Virus record (IMG/VR): IMGVR_UViG_3300011118_000001
Location: 1 to 48,290 of that record
Source of the DNA: a virus
Reading direction: 5' to 3' (one strand)
Length of the DNA stretch: 48,290 bases
Shown: in pieces, positions 40,066 through 47,037 of the stretch
How positions within the stretch are numbered: the stretch's first letter is position 1
How the letters are laid out: each line of letters starts with the position of its first letter
Translations under genes and position numbers: made by a program
The notes under the pieces: model-generated
The model's database searches: none
The model's input: only the letters and a program-made list of their open reading frames with translations
What the model was told of the DNA's origin: nothing

Positions 40066-40272
40066 ATGGGAATGAGAGAACTTGAATCAGCAATATTGGC
40101 TGAAGCCAAAATAGTAACTGGCAATAACAAGTTAAAAAAGAAAGATATAATGGAATGGAGTACCGGTAAAATAAAACCAGAACAAGGAGAGAAGGTATAT
40201 CATTTACCAGATATGAACTGTAATATAGCAATTAAAACAAGAACCGAAACAAAAATCAGAAAGGAAAACTAA
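40066..40272 (+). CDS. Small basic protein (68 aa)
   Basis: AAAGGGGAATAG lies before the ATG, and the stop shares a base with the next start. The product is MGMRELESAILAEAKIVTGN with a Lys-rich middle (NKLKKKDIMEWSTGKIKPEQ) and basic end. It lies between recombination genes; its role is unknown. Confidence 0.5.
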   Translation: MGMRELESAILAEAKIVTGNNKLKKKDIMEWSTGKIKPEQGEKVYHLPDMNCNIAIKTRTETKIRKEN

Positions 40273-41051
40273 TGGGACTAATCAATCAAAAAAATGTGTA
40301 TCGTGGTGTAATAGCAGATGCCGGGTTCAGTCAATCTACTGGTGGCTTCCCGCAGGAAGTCCTCAGTCTTAGGGCAGACGAAGTCTATGACCCCGAATCC
40401 GATACCTGGCTCCCAGCCGACCCAGAGGCTAACGAGATAACTTGGTATGGTGTTCTCATCGACAGTAAAGACAAGGAAACCAAAAACGCCCAGCAACTCA
40501 AAAAGATAACTGGATGGACTGGTGCGAGCTTCGTTGACCTGAGTCAGATGAACCTCGTAAATGTGTCGATTCAGTTCCGGGTTGAACCCAACACCTACAA
40601 AGAGGTTACTACCCTTCAGGTTTCGTGGATTGACACCACCGATGCCCCCCCGTTCCGCACGGTTCAAAAACTCGATGCAGCTGATGTCGCGGCGTTGCAG
40701 TCACGCTATGCCTCAGTTCTCGCGAGTACCAAGTCTGCGGCCAAGCCCGTGAGTGCTGTATCAGCACCTAAAACTGTGGCCAAACCAACTGTTCCTAAGA
40801 GCAAATCCAAGGCTAAGAAGCCGACTGCTCCCAAGGCTCCTAAAGTGCCCAAAATTATAGTCGGTAAGTGCACTGCTGATGAAGCCTATACAGCCTGTTA
40901 TAATCTGAAACGGGATGGTGTCACTGATGATGCCTTAAATGGGATATGGTTGACCGAGGTTGCCAAGGTGAACACAGATGAGTCTAAAATCACTGATGAA
41001 CAATGGTTTGTGATTAAGGAGAGTGTACTGGGACAGGTTAGTAAGGTGTAA
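40272..41051 (+). CDS. DUF669-like single-strand-binding candidate (259 aa)
   Basis: Residues 1-150 contain GLINQKNVYRGVIADAGFSQ, ITWYGVLIDSKDKE, ITGWTGASFVDL and VSIQFRVEPNTYKEVTTLQV, which resemble the phage DUF669/SSB-like fold often encoded next to Sak proteins. Residues of about 155-200 are a Lys/Pro/Ala-rich flexible linker. The last 55 residues (CTADEAYTACYNLKRDGVTD) form a separate helical domain. It would coat single-stranded DNA and feed the Sak4-like ATPase. The DNA of this gene is markedly GC-richer than its neighbours. Confidence 0.5.
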   Translation: MGLINQKNVYRGVIADAGFSQSTGGFPQEVLSLRADEVYDPESDTWLPADPEANEITWYGVLIDSKDKETKNAQQLKKITGWTGASFVDLSQMNLVNVSIQFRVEPNTYKEVTTLQVSWIDTTDAPPFRTVQKLDAADVAALQSRYASVLASTKSAAKPVSAVSAPKTVAKPTVPKSKSKAKKPTAPKAPKVPKIIVGKCTADEAYTACYNLKRDGVTDDALNGIWLTEVAKVNTDESKITDEQWFVIKESVLGQVSKV

Positions 41052-41062
41052 AGGAGAATAAT

Positions 41063-41287
41063 ATGTTACAAGAATTTGATATTAGTAAAGAACGTTGGCG
41101 TGAATACGATTGGAATGGTCGAGTTTATAGAATTAATGCTCCTCGACAATTATTTCTACGCCCAAGGGGGTCAACCCATCGAATTGTTGATGAATTTGGA
41201 ATTGTTCATTGTGTCCCCAGTGTTGGTGTAATGGGATGTGTATTGCGGTGGGAAAATAAAGACCATAACAAACCTGTTAATTTCTAA
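41063..41287 (+). CDS. Conserved phage protein of unknown function (74 aa)
   Basis: AAGGAG lies before the ATG. The order EFDISKERWREYDWNGRVYR, then RPRGSTHRIVDEFGIVHCVP and GCVLRWEN recurs in small phage proteins often found in replication modules ('IskerWREY...GRvYrI', 'tHRvvD..GvvHCvP.pG..GcvLrW'). No activity is known. It ends 50 bases before a terminator-like hairpin. Confidence 0.55.
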   Translation: MLQEFDISKERWREYDWNGRVYRINAPRQLFLRPRGSTHRIVDEFGIVHCVPSVGVMGCVLRWENKDHNKPVNF

Positions 41288-41336
41288 AGAGACGTGTATG
41301 ACTATATACGATGGCTTATAGTGTAAGATGGCTGCC

Positions 41337-41369
41337 ACCCCGTCAGCCTGACCATACGGGGTAGTTTTT
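41337..41369 (+). terminator. Hairpin with T run before the MT-A70 gene
   Basis: ACCCCGT (41337-41343) pairs perfectly with ACGGGGT (41356-41362) around a 12-base loop; AG and five Ts follow, then GGAG at 41370 and the next ATG at 41382. It looks like an intrinsic terminator placed right against a ribosome site, as at 26658-26711. Confidence 0.65.
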
Positions 41370-41381
41370 GGAGAATATGAG

Positions 41382-41939
41382 ATGATACCTTTTCCAGATA
41401 AGAAATATCAGGTAATAGTAATAGACCCACCTTGGCCTGTTAAAAAATTAACACACAAAAAACGACCTAATCAAATAACAATGGATTACCCAACAATGAC
41501 AGTAGAGGAAATAAAAAATTTACCTGTTGGTAATTTGGCTAATAGCAGTTGCTGGTTATTTTTATGGACTACACAAAAATTTCTTTTCGAGACTAAAACA
41601 ATTTTAGAACATTGGGGTTTTTCTCATTTGCTTACTATGGGTTGGGAAAAAACATATGGTAAATCTGCTGATATGCCTTTATTTGGGTTTAGGTGGAACC
41701 TTGAATTTATTTTAGTGGGTTACAAAACTAAACCTGAGTTGTGGCCCAAACGCCCATTAATACCCTGTAGTTTTCAAGCTGAAAATATTAAGCACTCCCA
41801 AAAACCAAATAAATTTTATAAAATGATTGAACCACTTGGAAATGCTCGTATTGATTTATTTGCTCGCCAACAACGTGGGGGTTGGGATGTATGGGGAAAC
41901 GAAGTAAATACACCACAACGACCAAGACTAAACCAATGA
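41382..41939 (+). CDS. MT-A70-family adenine methyltransferase (185 aa)
   Basis: YQVIVIDPPWPV contains the DPPW catalytic motif (15-18) of MT-A70-type N6-adenine methyltransferases. SCWLFLWTTQKFLFET, then LTMGWEKTY and NLEFILVGYK are their usual strands. Phage MT-A70 proteins methylate adenine in DNA. The gene starts after a terminator-like hairpin and ends in an ATGA overlap with the primase-helicase, suggesting expression with replication. Confidence 0.75.
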   Translation: MIPFPDKKYQVIVIDPPWPVKKLTHKKRPNQITMDYPTMTVEEIKNLPVGNLANSSCWLFLWTTQKFLFETKTILEHWGFSHLLTMGWEKTYGKSADMPLFGFRWNLEFILVGYKTKPELWPKRPLIPCSFQAENIKHSQKPNKFYKMIEPLGNARIDLFARQQRGGWDVWGNEVNTPQRPRLNQ

Positions 41940-44191
41940 CAATCAACTTCCAAGAGCTTCATAACATATACATACAGAACATACAGATGTTCCCTACCGT
42001 GCTCAAGGAGTTATCGAACCAGTTGGGGGTGTCGATAACTTCCTTGAGCCGGATTGGGGTCGGCCTCAACCCCATGAACGAATACGGGATGTGGGCTTGG
42101 GTATTCCCAGAACGGGATGATAAAGGGAACATAATAGGGCTACTGGAACGGTACGTAGATGGTTCTAAGTTAATGGTTAAGGGGTCTAAACGTGGTTTGG
42201 TTTATGAGGTTAATCATGGAACAAAAGAATATGAAAAGAAAAACTGGGCCAGGGTCTCTACCGAGTTCCCCTGTTCATTATGTGGGAAGGCTGACGGGTG
42301 TATGTATCCCGAAGGAGAATATGAAAAACCAAATGCCATTGTCTGTGTTCATATCTCAGAAGGGTCTGATAGACCCTTATCGTTGGGTTATCTACATATC
42401 CTTGACAAAACCAGAGCAATTCAAAGGGCCAATAGAGGTTCGCTATTGTGCGCTTCTCCCCATCCGGTTTTGGTTGTGGAGGGGGCATCGGATGTTTGCG
42501 CAGCTATGGACTTGGGTTTCACGGCTGTGGGCCGACCCTCGGCAGAAGGTGGGACCAAACTACTTCCCAAACTATTACGGGGTAAACAAACAGTTGTCAT
42601 TGGGGAAAACGATTCAGGGCCAGGCCGGGCTGGGATGGAGAAAACCTTCATTGCACTCAAAGATGTTTGCCAATCTACCAAAATCCTTCCTCCAGGAAAT
42701 GTCAAAGACCTTAGACAATGGAAAATAGCTGGGCTTACCCAACAGGAACTCCTTGATTATATTGAGAAAACAGGTGACTCGTCAATGAGTCCTGATATAT
42801 TTGAGGATGACATAGCTTATACCATAGCTAAGACTTGGTTGAAACAGGATAAAATTGTTGATGGTAAATTATTATTGAGGACATTCCGTAAGGGATTCGT
42901 TCAATTCGATGGACACTGTTATCGGGACATATCAGACGAGCTAATACACGGCCAATTATATGATTATCTCGCTGGGAAAACTTTTATTCATATTGGTGAC
43001 CAAATTAAGGCTTATAAACCAACCCGTGCTAAATTGTATGATATTTTGGATGCCTGTAATGCGTTCTGTCCCATAGAAGCTCAGCCCCCGACCTGGCTCG
43101 ATGATTCCCCCCACCCTGACTCAGAACGATTGATTACTTTTCAAAATGGTATTCTTGATGTGAATGATTATATCAAAGGCAAGGTGACACTCCATAACCC
43201 AACTCCAGACTTTTTCACCTTTACTGTGTTGCCCTATAAGTTTGATGAAAACCTTAACTCAAAAATATGGGAGGAATTTATTAATGACATTTTTAATAAA
43301 GATAAAGATAAGATTGCGCTTCTGGCTCAATGGTTCGGTTACAATTGTGTGCCCGACCTCTCTTATGAAAAACTTATGTTGTTTACTGGTAGGCCCCGAA
43401 GTGGTAAATCTACCACACTCGAGACATTACAGGCGATGCTTGGAAATAACAATTGCTGCGAAACATCTTTTCAAGCACTTGCCGGAGCATTTGGTTATCA
43501 GCCTCTTATTGGGAAACTCAGTGCTGTTATTGGAGATGCCAAATCACCTAAACGTGGTGAAGCGGAAGCTATTCTTGAAAAAATTCTCCACATTACTGGT
43601 GGGGATGCCATTAGTGTTAATGTTAAGAATAAAGCTGCCCTCCCCCTTATTAGACTCTTATGCCGGTTTACCATTGCTATGAACGACCTCCCGGCCTTTA
43701 CCGACCACAGCCGGGCACTGGAATACCGTACCAACATTTTAACATTTAATAATTCGTATGTAGGCCGAGAGGACAGAACACTCAAACATAGACTAAGACA
43801 GGAAGCTGGATCGGGTAAGCTGATTAACTTTGCCCTACAAGGATTGGTCTCGCTCTACAAAGGTAATGACTTTATTGTACCAGCAGAATCAGCCATGACC
43901 ATGAACACATTCCGGGAACTCGTATCCCCCATCGTGGAGTTTGCTGATAACTGTCTCGGTAGTATTGAGAATAATGGCGTACCAGCAGATTACCTTTATG
44001 ACTTATGGAAATGGTGGTGTAAACGAGAGGGTCGGAACGCAGGATTTAAGAGTACGTTTATTCGTAACCTGTTATCAAACATGACCAATGCCTTACAGAT
44101 TAGGGAGGGGAAAATGGGCAATATGGATAGAGTTATAATGGGTGTTAAGGTAACGGATTGGGCAGAGAAAGAATATTTGAAAGGGGAATGA
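41936..44191 (+). CDS. TOPRIM primase / SF3 (D5/P4-like) helicase (751 aa)
   Basis: I chose the ATG at 41936 because it overlaps the previous stop; the longer frame runs inside that gene. A zinc site (C113, C116, C122, C137) precedes the TOPRIM domain (VLVVEGASDVCAAMDLG with E182; VVIGENDSGPGRAGME near 220-235). The C-terminal superfamily 3 helicase has Walker A FTGRPRSGKSTT (483-494), AVIGDAKSPKRG and a sensor-like RFTIAMNDLPAF. It unwinds the origin and makes primers for the family A polymerase. The single-subunit layout resembles P4-like and giant-virus D5 proteins. Confidence 0.8.
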   Translation: MTINFQELHNIYIQNIQMFPTVLKELSNQLGVSITSLSRIGVGLNPMNEYGMWAWVFPERDDKGNIIGLLERYVDGSKLMVKGSKRGLVYEVNHGTKEYEKKNWARVSTEFPCSLCGKADGCMYPEGEYEKPNAIVCVHISEGSDRPLSLGYLHILDKTRAIQRANRGSLLCASPHPVLVVEGASDVCAAMDLGFTAVGRPSAEGGTKLLPKLLRGKQTVVIGENDSGPGRAGMEKTFIALKDVCQSTKILPPGNVKDLRQWKIAGLTQQELLDYIEKTGDSSMSPDIFEDDIAYTIAKTWLKQDKIVDGKLLLRTFRKGFVQFDGHCYRDISDELIHGQLYDYLAGKTFIHIGDQIKAYKPTRAKLYDILDACNAFCPIEAQPPTWLDDSPHPDSERLITFQNGILDVNDYIKGKVTLHNPTPDFFTFTVLPYKFDENLNSKIWEEFINDIFNKDKDKIALLAQWFGYNCVPDLSYEKLMLFTGRPRSGKSTTLETLQAMLGNNNCCETSFQALAGAFGYQPLIGKLSAVIGDAKSPKRGEAEAILEKILHITGGDAISVNVKNKAALPLIRLLCRFTIAMNDLPAFTDHSRALEYRTNILTFNNSYVGREDRTLKHRLRQEAGSGKLINFALQGLVSLYKGNDFIVPAESAMTMNTFRELVSPIVEFADNCLGSIENNGVPADYLYDLWKWWCKREGRNAGFKSTFIRNLLSNMTNALQIREGKMGNMDRVIMGVKVTDWAEKEYLKGE

Positions 44192-44469
44192 TGACTGAAG
44201 AAAAAATAGCCAGGATACTTGAATTAATTGAACAGGAAACAAGGTGTGAGATTATGGCAAGATTTGTTCTTCGTCACCCAAATGATTATACTTGTTATAC
44301 TTACAAACAAATTGAAATAAGGGATCAATTACGAAAACTTGTATTTGGTTCTTCTTGTTTGGTTAAATTAGGTGTACGGTGGGGGCTATTAGAAAATAAA
44401 CCAAGTAAACAACCTAAGTCCAAACGCTCTGTTGTGGGGACATCAAAACGACCGAGATTAGGAGAATAA
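44188..44469 (+). CDS. Small basic helical protein (93 aa)
   Basis: AAGGGGA lies right before two adjacent ATGs at 44188 and 44191. Helices dominate (EEKIARILELIEQETRCEIM, QIEIRDQLRKLVFGSSCLVK) and the C-terminus is basic (KQPKSKRSVVGTSKRPRLGE). The helical layout could be winged-helix or HTH-like, but no clear recognition helix is seen. The function is unknown. Confidence 0.45.
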   Translation: MMTEEKIARILELIEQETRCEIMARFVLRHPNDYTCYTYKQIEIRDQLRKLVFGSSCLVKLGVRWGLLENKPSKQPKSKRSVVGTSKRPRLGE

Positions 44470-44470
44470 A

Positions 44471-44521
44471 ATGATTAAAGGCTTTACTCACGAATCTACA
44501 TATAACAAGGATAAAAAATAA
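44471..44521 (+). CDS. Possible 16-residue peptide
   Basis: TTAGGAG lies 6 bases before an ATG, giving MIKGFTHESTYNKDKK and a TAA two bases before the Dam gene start. It may be a real leader peptide, or just a ribosome-loading site for the Dam gene. Confidence 0.3.
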   Translation: MIKGFTHESTYNKDKK

Positions 44522-44522
44522 G

Positions 44523-45437
44523 ATGAATACTGGGCTAATGTTTAGTTCTAAGCGTACGAATTGGAAAACACCACAGGCGGTATATGATTCTTTGAACAAG
44601 GAGTTTAATTTTGATTTTGATCCATCCCCAGTCGATCCTACATTTAACGGTCTTATTATTGAATGGGGCCAACGTAACTTCTGTAATCCCCCTTATAGAC
44701 GCATATTACCTCGATTTGTACAAAAAGCATACGAAGAAACAAAAAAAGAAAAATTCTCTGTCCTACTGATTCCTGCCAGAACAGACACAAGATATTTTCA
44801 TAAATATATTTTCCCTTTTTGCGGAGGTGTTGGGATTAAAGAGGATGTGGTCTGGGCTGCGGGAATAATAGACGAAGAAGGGTGTATCCGAATACAGAGA
44901 AAATTACCAGCCGATAATAACCATTTGAAATCTTCCTCGTGCAGCCTTATGCTAAAAGTAAAAATGACTCACTTTCCAACGATTCAAAAACTTCAAGATA
45001 TTTTTAGGTGTGGAAATCTTTACAAAGAAAAAAAATCAGAAAATAGAACCAAAGATATTTGGTATTGGAGTGTTTATGGACAAGATGCCTATAACATCCT
45101 TCGACAGATATATCCTTTCTGTATAACAAAAGAAAAAGAAATATTCTTTGCATTGGAGTGGGCGGCTGCTCCAAAACCAGGACGAAAAAGTGGTATGAAA
45201 CAGTTATCGGCCTCTAATATTGAACGGGATAATAAATATTACTGGCTTTTAAGAAAGTTGAAGCAGTCAGATATTGCTGTTCATCCTGTACACACTCAAA
45301 TCAGATTTATACAGGGGAGATTGCATTTTGACGAATACAAGACAGGCGCTCCTTTCCCAAGTTGTATTATAATATTCAATACAAGACAAACTAACGCAAC
45401 CTCCGCAGAACTCAGGAAAAGGAGAAATCAGAAATAA
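44523..45437 (+). CDS. Dam-type adenine methyltransferase with in-frame LAGLIDADG insertion (304 aa)
   Basis: Residues 1-105 follow the phage Dam family (PF05869): MFSSKRTNWKTPQAVYD, FDFDPSP, FCNPPYRR (catalytic NPPY, 55-58) and LLIPARTDTRYFHKYI. The family resumes at residue 261 (RFIQGRLHFDEY, then TGAPFPSCIIIF). In between, about 155 residues form a LAGLIDADG endonuclease: WAAGIIDEEGCIRIQRKLPA (motif at 111-121), a mid-strand MLKVKMTHFPTIQKLQDIF and ERDNKYYWLLRKLKQSD. The insert is about the size of a complete single-motif enzyme, with no room for intein splicing domains or a group I intron core. It may fold as a domain insertion, or inactivate Dam. Confidence 0.7.
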   Translation: MNTGLMFSSKRTNWKTPQAVYDSLNKEFNFDFDPSPVDPTFNGLIIEWGQRNFCNPPYRRILPRFVQKAYEETKKEKFSVLLIPARTDTRYFHKYIFPFCGGVGIKEDVVWAAGIIDEEGCIRIQRKLPADNNHLKSSSCSLMLKVKMTHFPTIQKLQDIFRCGNLYKEKKSENRTKDIWYWSVYGQDAYNILRQIYPFCITKEKEIFFALEWAAAPKPGRKSGMKQLSASNIERDNKYYWLLRKLKQSDIAVHPVHTQIRFIQGRLHFDEYKTGAPFPSCIIIFNTRQTNATSAELRKRRNQK

Positions 45438-45451
45438 CACTTGCAGAGGAA

Positions 45452-45514
45452 ATGAAACGCTATAATGTTAAATTTAACGAACTAACTAAACTTTTTGAAA
45501 GGAAACCAGAATGA
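45452..45514 (+). CDS. Possible 20-residue peptide after Dam
   Basis: From an ATG at 45452 the frame reads MKRYNVKFNELTKLFERKPE and its TGA overlaps the next ATG. The frame stays open a short way upstream (EKSEITLAEE) without a good start. The GAGGA site is too close to the ATG for strong use. It may be the end of a gene whose start was lost. Confidence 0.3.
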   Translation: MKRYNVKFNELTKLFERKPE

Positions 45515-45798
45515 AAACAAAAAAACAAATTGCAAAAGAAATTAAAGCCCTTAAAACAGTTAAGTCAAATGTGCGCCCTATGAGTATATTTGGGGATGAT
45601 AATTTAAGAAGTATTGATGCTCAAATTACAGTGCTTGAAAATAATATGGATAATAAAGATATTTATGAGATGTATGATCGTGCCAGTTCATCAGAATATA
45701 TTTTAGATGCAGCAATCGCGGCACAAAAATGGATTGATGACAAAGAAGATGATGACTGTGAAGGACTGGCTTGCGAATGGCCATTGAAGAAAAATTAA
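45511..45798 (+). CDS. Conserved small acidic phage protein (95 aa)
   Basis: GAAAGGA lies before the ATG. The order KTKKQIAKEIKALKTVKSNV, then RPMSIFGDDNLRSIDAQITV and LDAAIAAQKWIDD recurs in small phage proteins ('I..ei..L..vk..vr..s.FGDdN...IdaQi.vL'). It is helical and acidic. The role is unknown. Between it and the next gene (45799-45849) only a 10-codon frame occurs. Confidence 0.55.
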   Translation: MKTKKQIAKEIKALKTVKSNVRPMSIFGDDNLRSIDAQITVLENNMDNKDIYEMYDRASSSEYILDAAIAAQKWIDDKEDDDCEGLACEWPLKKN

Positions 45799-45849
45799 AA
45801 ATGAAAACAGCAACAAAGTCAACAGATACTTAATAGAAAGGAAACCGAA

Positions 45850-46290
45850 ATGAAAAAGAGAACACTACTGTTTATTATAAGTTGGTTTTTATTATTCCTG
45901 TGCGTTACAGGATGCCAACTTGTAAAAGATGAAACTGGAACACACATTAGATTGTCACCCCAAAGCCATAAAACTATAAGTGATGCGGCCAAAGGTGGGG
46001 TCGATTTACTCAGTATATTGAGTATTTTTGTACCAACCTTAGCACCTATAGCGGCAGCAGCTGGTGCTGGTGTTATCACCTGGAACCGTATGGGTAAAAA
46101 AGTCACCAAGTACAAAACACCATTGGAACATACAGTTTACGTATTAGAAAGTCTTAAAAAGAATGAAAAACTATGGACACAGGTAAAACCTTATCTTAAA
46201 GGTAATGCCGAAAACGTATGGTCTTTGCCTTCTGCTAAAACTGAGGCTACTATCAGAGAGATTGTTGATGATAACCAAGGAGCTATGTAA
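45850..46290 (+). CDS. Lipoprotein (146 aa)
   Basis: GAAAGGA precedes the ATG. Residues 1-22 form a Lys-rich start, a hydrophobic core (LLFIISWFLLFLC) and a lipobox VTGC, so signal peptidase II would cut before Cys22 and anchor the protein in a membrane. A second hydrophobic stretch (APIAAAAGAGVITW) lies near residue 70. Phage lipoproteins in this position can serve lysis (Rz1-like) or superinfection exclusion. At 146 residues it is longer than Rz1. Confidence 0.6.
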   Translation: MKKRTLLFIISWFLLFLCVTGCQLVKDETGTHIRLSPQSHKTISDAAKGGVDLLSILSIFVPTLAPIAAAAGAGVITWNRMGKKVTKYKTPLEHTVYVLESLKKNEKLWTQVKPYLKGNAENVWSLPSAKTEATIREIVDDNQGAM

Positions 46291-46565
46291 TGCACATCAT
46301 CTCTCGAACACAACTACTCACTTGGCTTGCTGACCACCCTCCGAACAGGGTGGTTCAGCAAGCAATTGATAGGGGGAAGGTCACAGTACACGGCTTATAT
46401 AAAGGTGGGTGGGTAGTCAAAGCCGAGTATCTTGAACAGAGTTATGTTATTGGTATCAAGCCAGTTGGGATTGAGGGTCGGTTGATATGTGGGTTGTTAA
46501 AACGAGTACCTGTTGGGGATTACGTTGGGGGGAATAGTCCGTTATCGAAAGGGGATAAAAAATGA
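46290..46565 (+). CDS. Small protein of unknown function (91 aa)
   Basis: The start shares a base with the lipoprotein stop. The product HIISRTQLLTWLADHPPNRV, VTVHGLYKGGWVVKAEYLEQ has a helix and then strands, no Cys except one (LICGLL). It lies in the operon with the lipoprotein and overlaps the next gene by 4 bases. No family was recognised. Confidence 0.45.
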   Translation: MHIISRTQLLTWLADHPPNRVVQQAIDRGKVTVHGLYKGGWVVKAEYLEQSYVIGIKPVGIEGRLICGLLKRVPVGDYVGGNSPLSKGDKK

Positions 46566-46786
46566 AAATAGAAATACACCGAGTTAGTTGTAGAGCTTGT
46601 GATGAAATATTCTGTGCGGGGACTCTCAAAGAAGCCGAGGAAAAACTTCAACAACATACTGAAAATTGTGAAACAATCAAAACCCTCGAAAAGATAGAAA
46701 AGTTTAGAAAAGAAACAGAGAAAATACTTGGTCGTAAAATGACATTTTTAGAGGCTTCTAAGTTACTTACTGATAAGAAAAAATGA
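46562..46786 (+). CDS. Small Cys-containing helical protein (74 aa)
   Basis: The ATG overlaps the previous stop. The first 40 residues hold SCRACDEIFCAG and a later HTENCET, which together could form a zinc finger (C, C, H, C). The rest is a charged coiled coil (IKTLEKIEKFRKETEKILGR). Its stop overlaps the next ATG. The function is unknown. Confidence 0.5.
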   Translation: MKIEIHRVSCRACDEIFCAGTLKEAEEKLQQHTENCETIKTLEKIEKFRKETEKILGRKMTFLEASKLLTDKKK

Positions 46787-46911
46787 ATGAGGTATTAGAA
46801 AACGCTATCGTAACCGTGTGTATAACCTATATAATCTGGTGGGTTTTGAAAACCTATAGGAGATTAAAGAACTTTAATCAAGGCAATAGCCAAAGTAACG
46901 ATAGCCCCTAA
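46783..46911 (+). CDS. 42-residue membrane protein
   Basis: The ATG overlaps the previous stop (ATGA). The peptide has one membrane span (ENAIVTVCITYIIWWVL) and a basic-polar tail (KTYRRLKNFNQGNSQSNDSP). It overlaps the 3' end of the leftward gene at 46864-47037 by 48 bases. With the lipoprotein upstream, a lysis or membrane role is possible. Confidence 0.5.
   Translation: MNEVLENAIVTVCITYIIWWVLKTYRRLKNFNQGNSQSNDSP
46862..46879. repeat. 8-bp palindrome at the convergent gene ends
   Basis: GATTAAAG and CTTTAATC face each other around AA at the stop of the leftward XhlA-like gene and inside the end of the rightward membrane gene. It is a perfect palindromic pair and the only possible stop signal seen between the two arms, although too AT-rich for a strong terminator. 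Confidence 0.4.
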
Positions 46912-47037
46912 AGCTACACCCCACGCCATGATAGAATATCTAAAATGATGAATCAAGTGGTTCTCAAAATCAGCCTTGAGTTCTTTCAATTTTACTTCAA
47001 GACATATTAAAATATCATGGTCGTTTCTATCATCCAT
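46864..47037 (-). CDS. XhlA-like membrane protein, possible holin (57 aa)
   Basis: The ATG at 47037 overlaps the stop of the large virion gene (TGATG). An N-terminal helix (ICLEVKLKELKADFENHLIH) leads into one span (ALGAIVTLAIALIKVL). This order, a short coiled coil and then a C-terminal membrane helix, is the XhlA (haemolysin-associated) pattern of phage holin partners. It is the last gene of the leftward arm, where lysis genes often lie. No endolysin was recognised in the window. Confidence 0.5.
   Translation of the reverse strand: MDDRNDHDILICLEVKLKELKADFENHLIHHFRYSIMAWGVALGAIVTLAIALIKVL

Noticed and set aside
44523-45437. Intein in the Dam gene
   Set aside because: Only a few residues separate the Dam sequence from the LAGLIDADG motif, and the downstream junction lacks the usual His-Asn followed by Cys/Ser/Thr. 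A splicing domain cannot fit.
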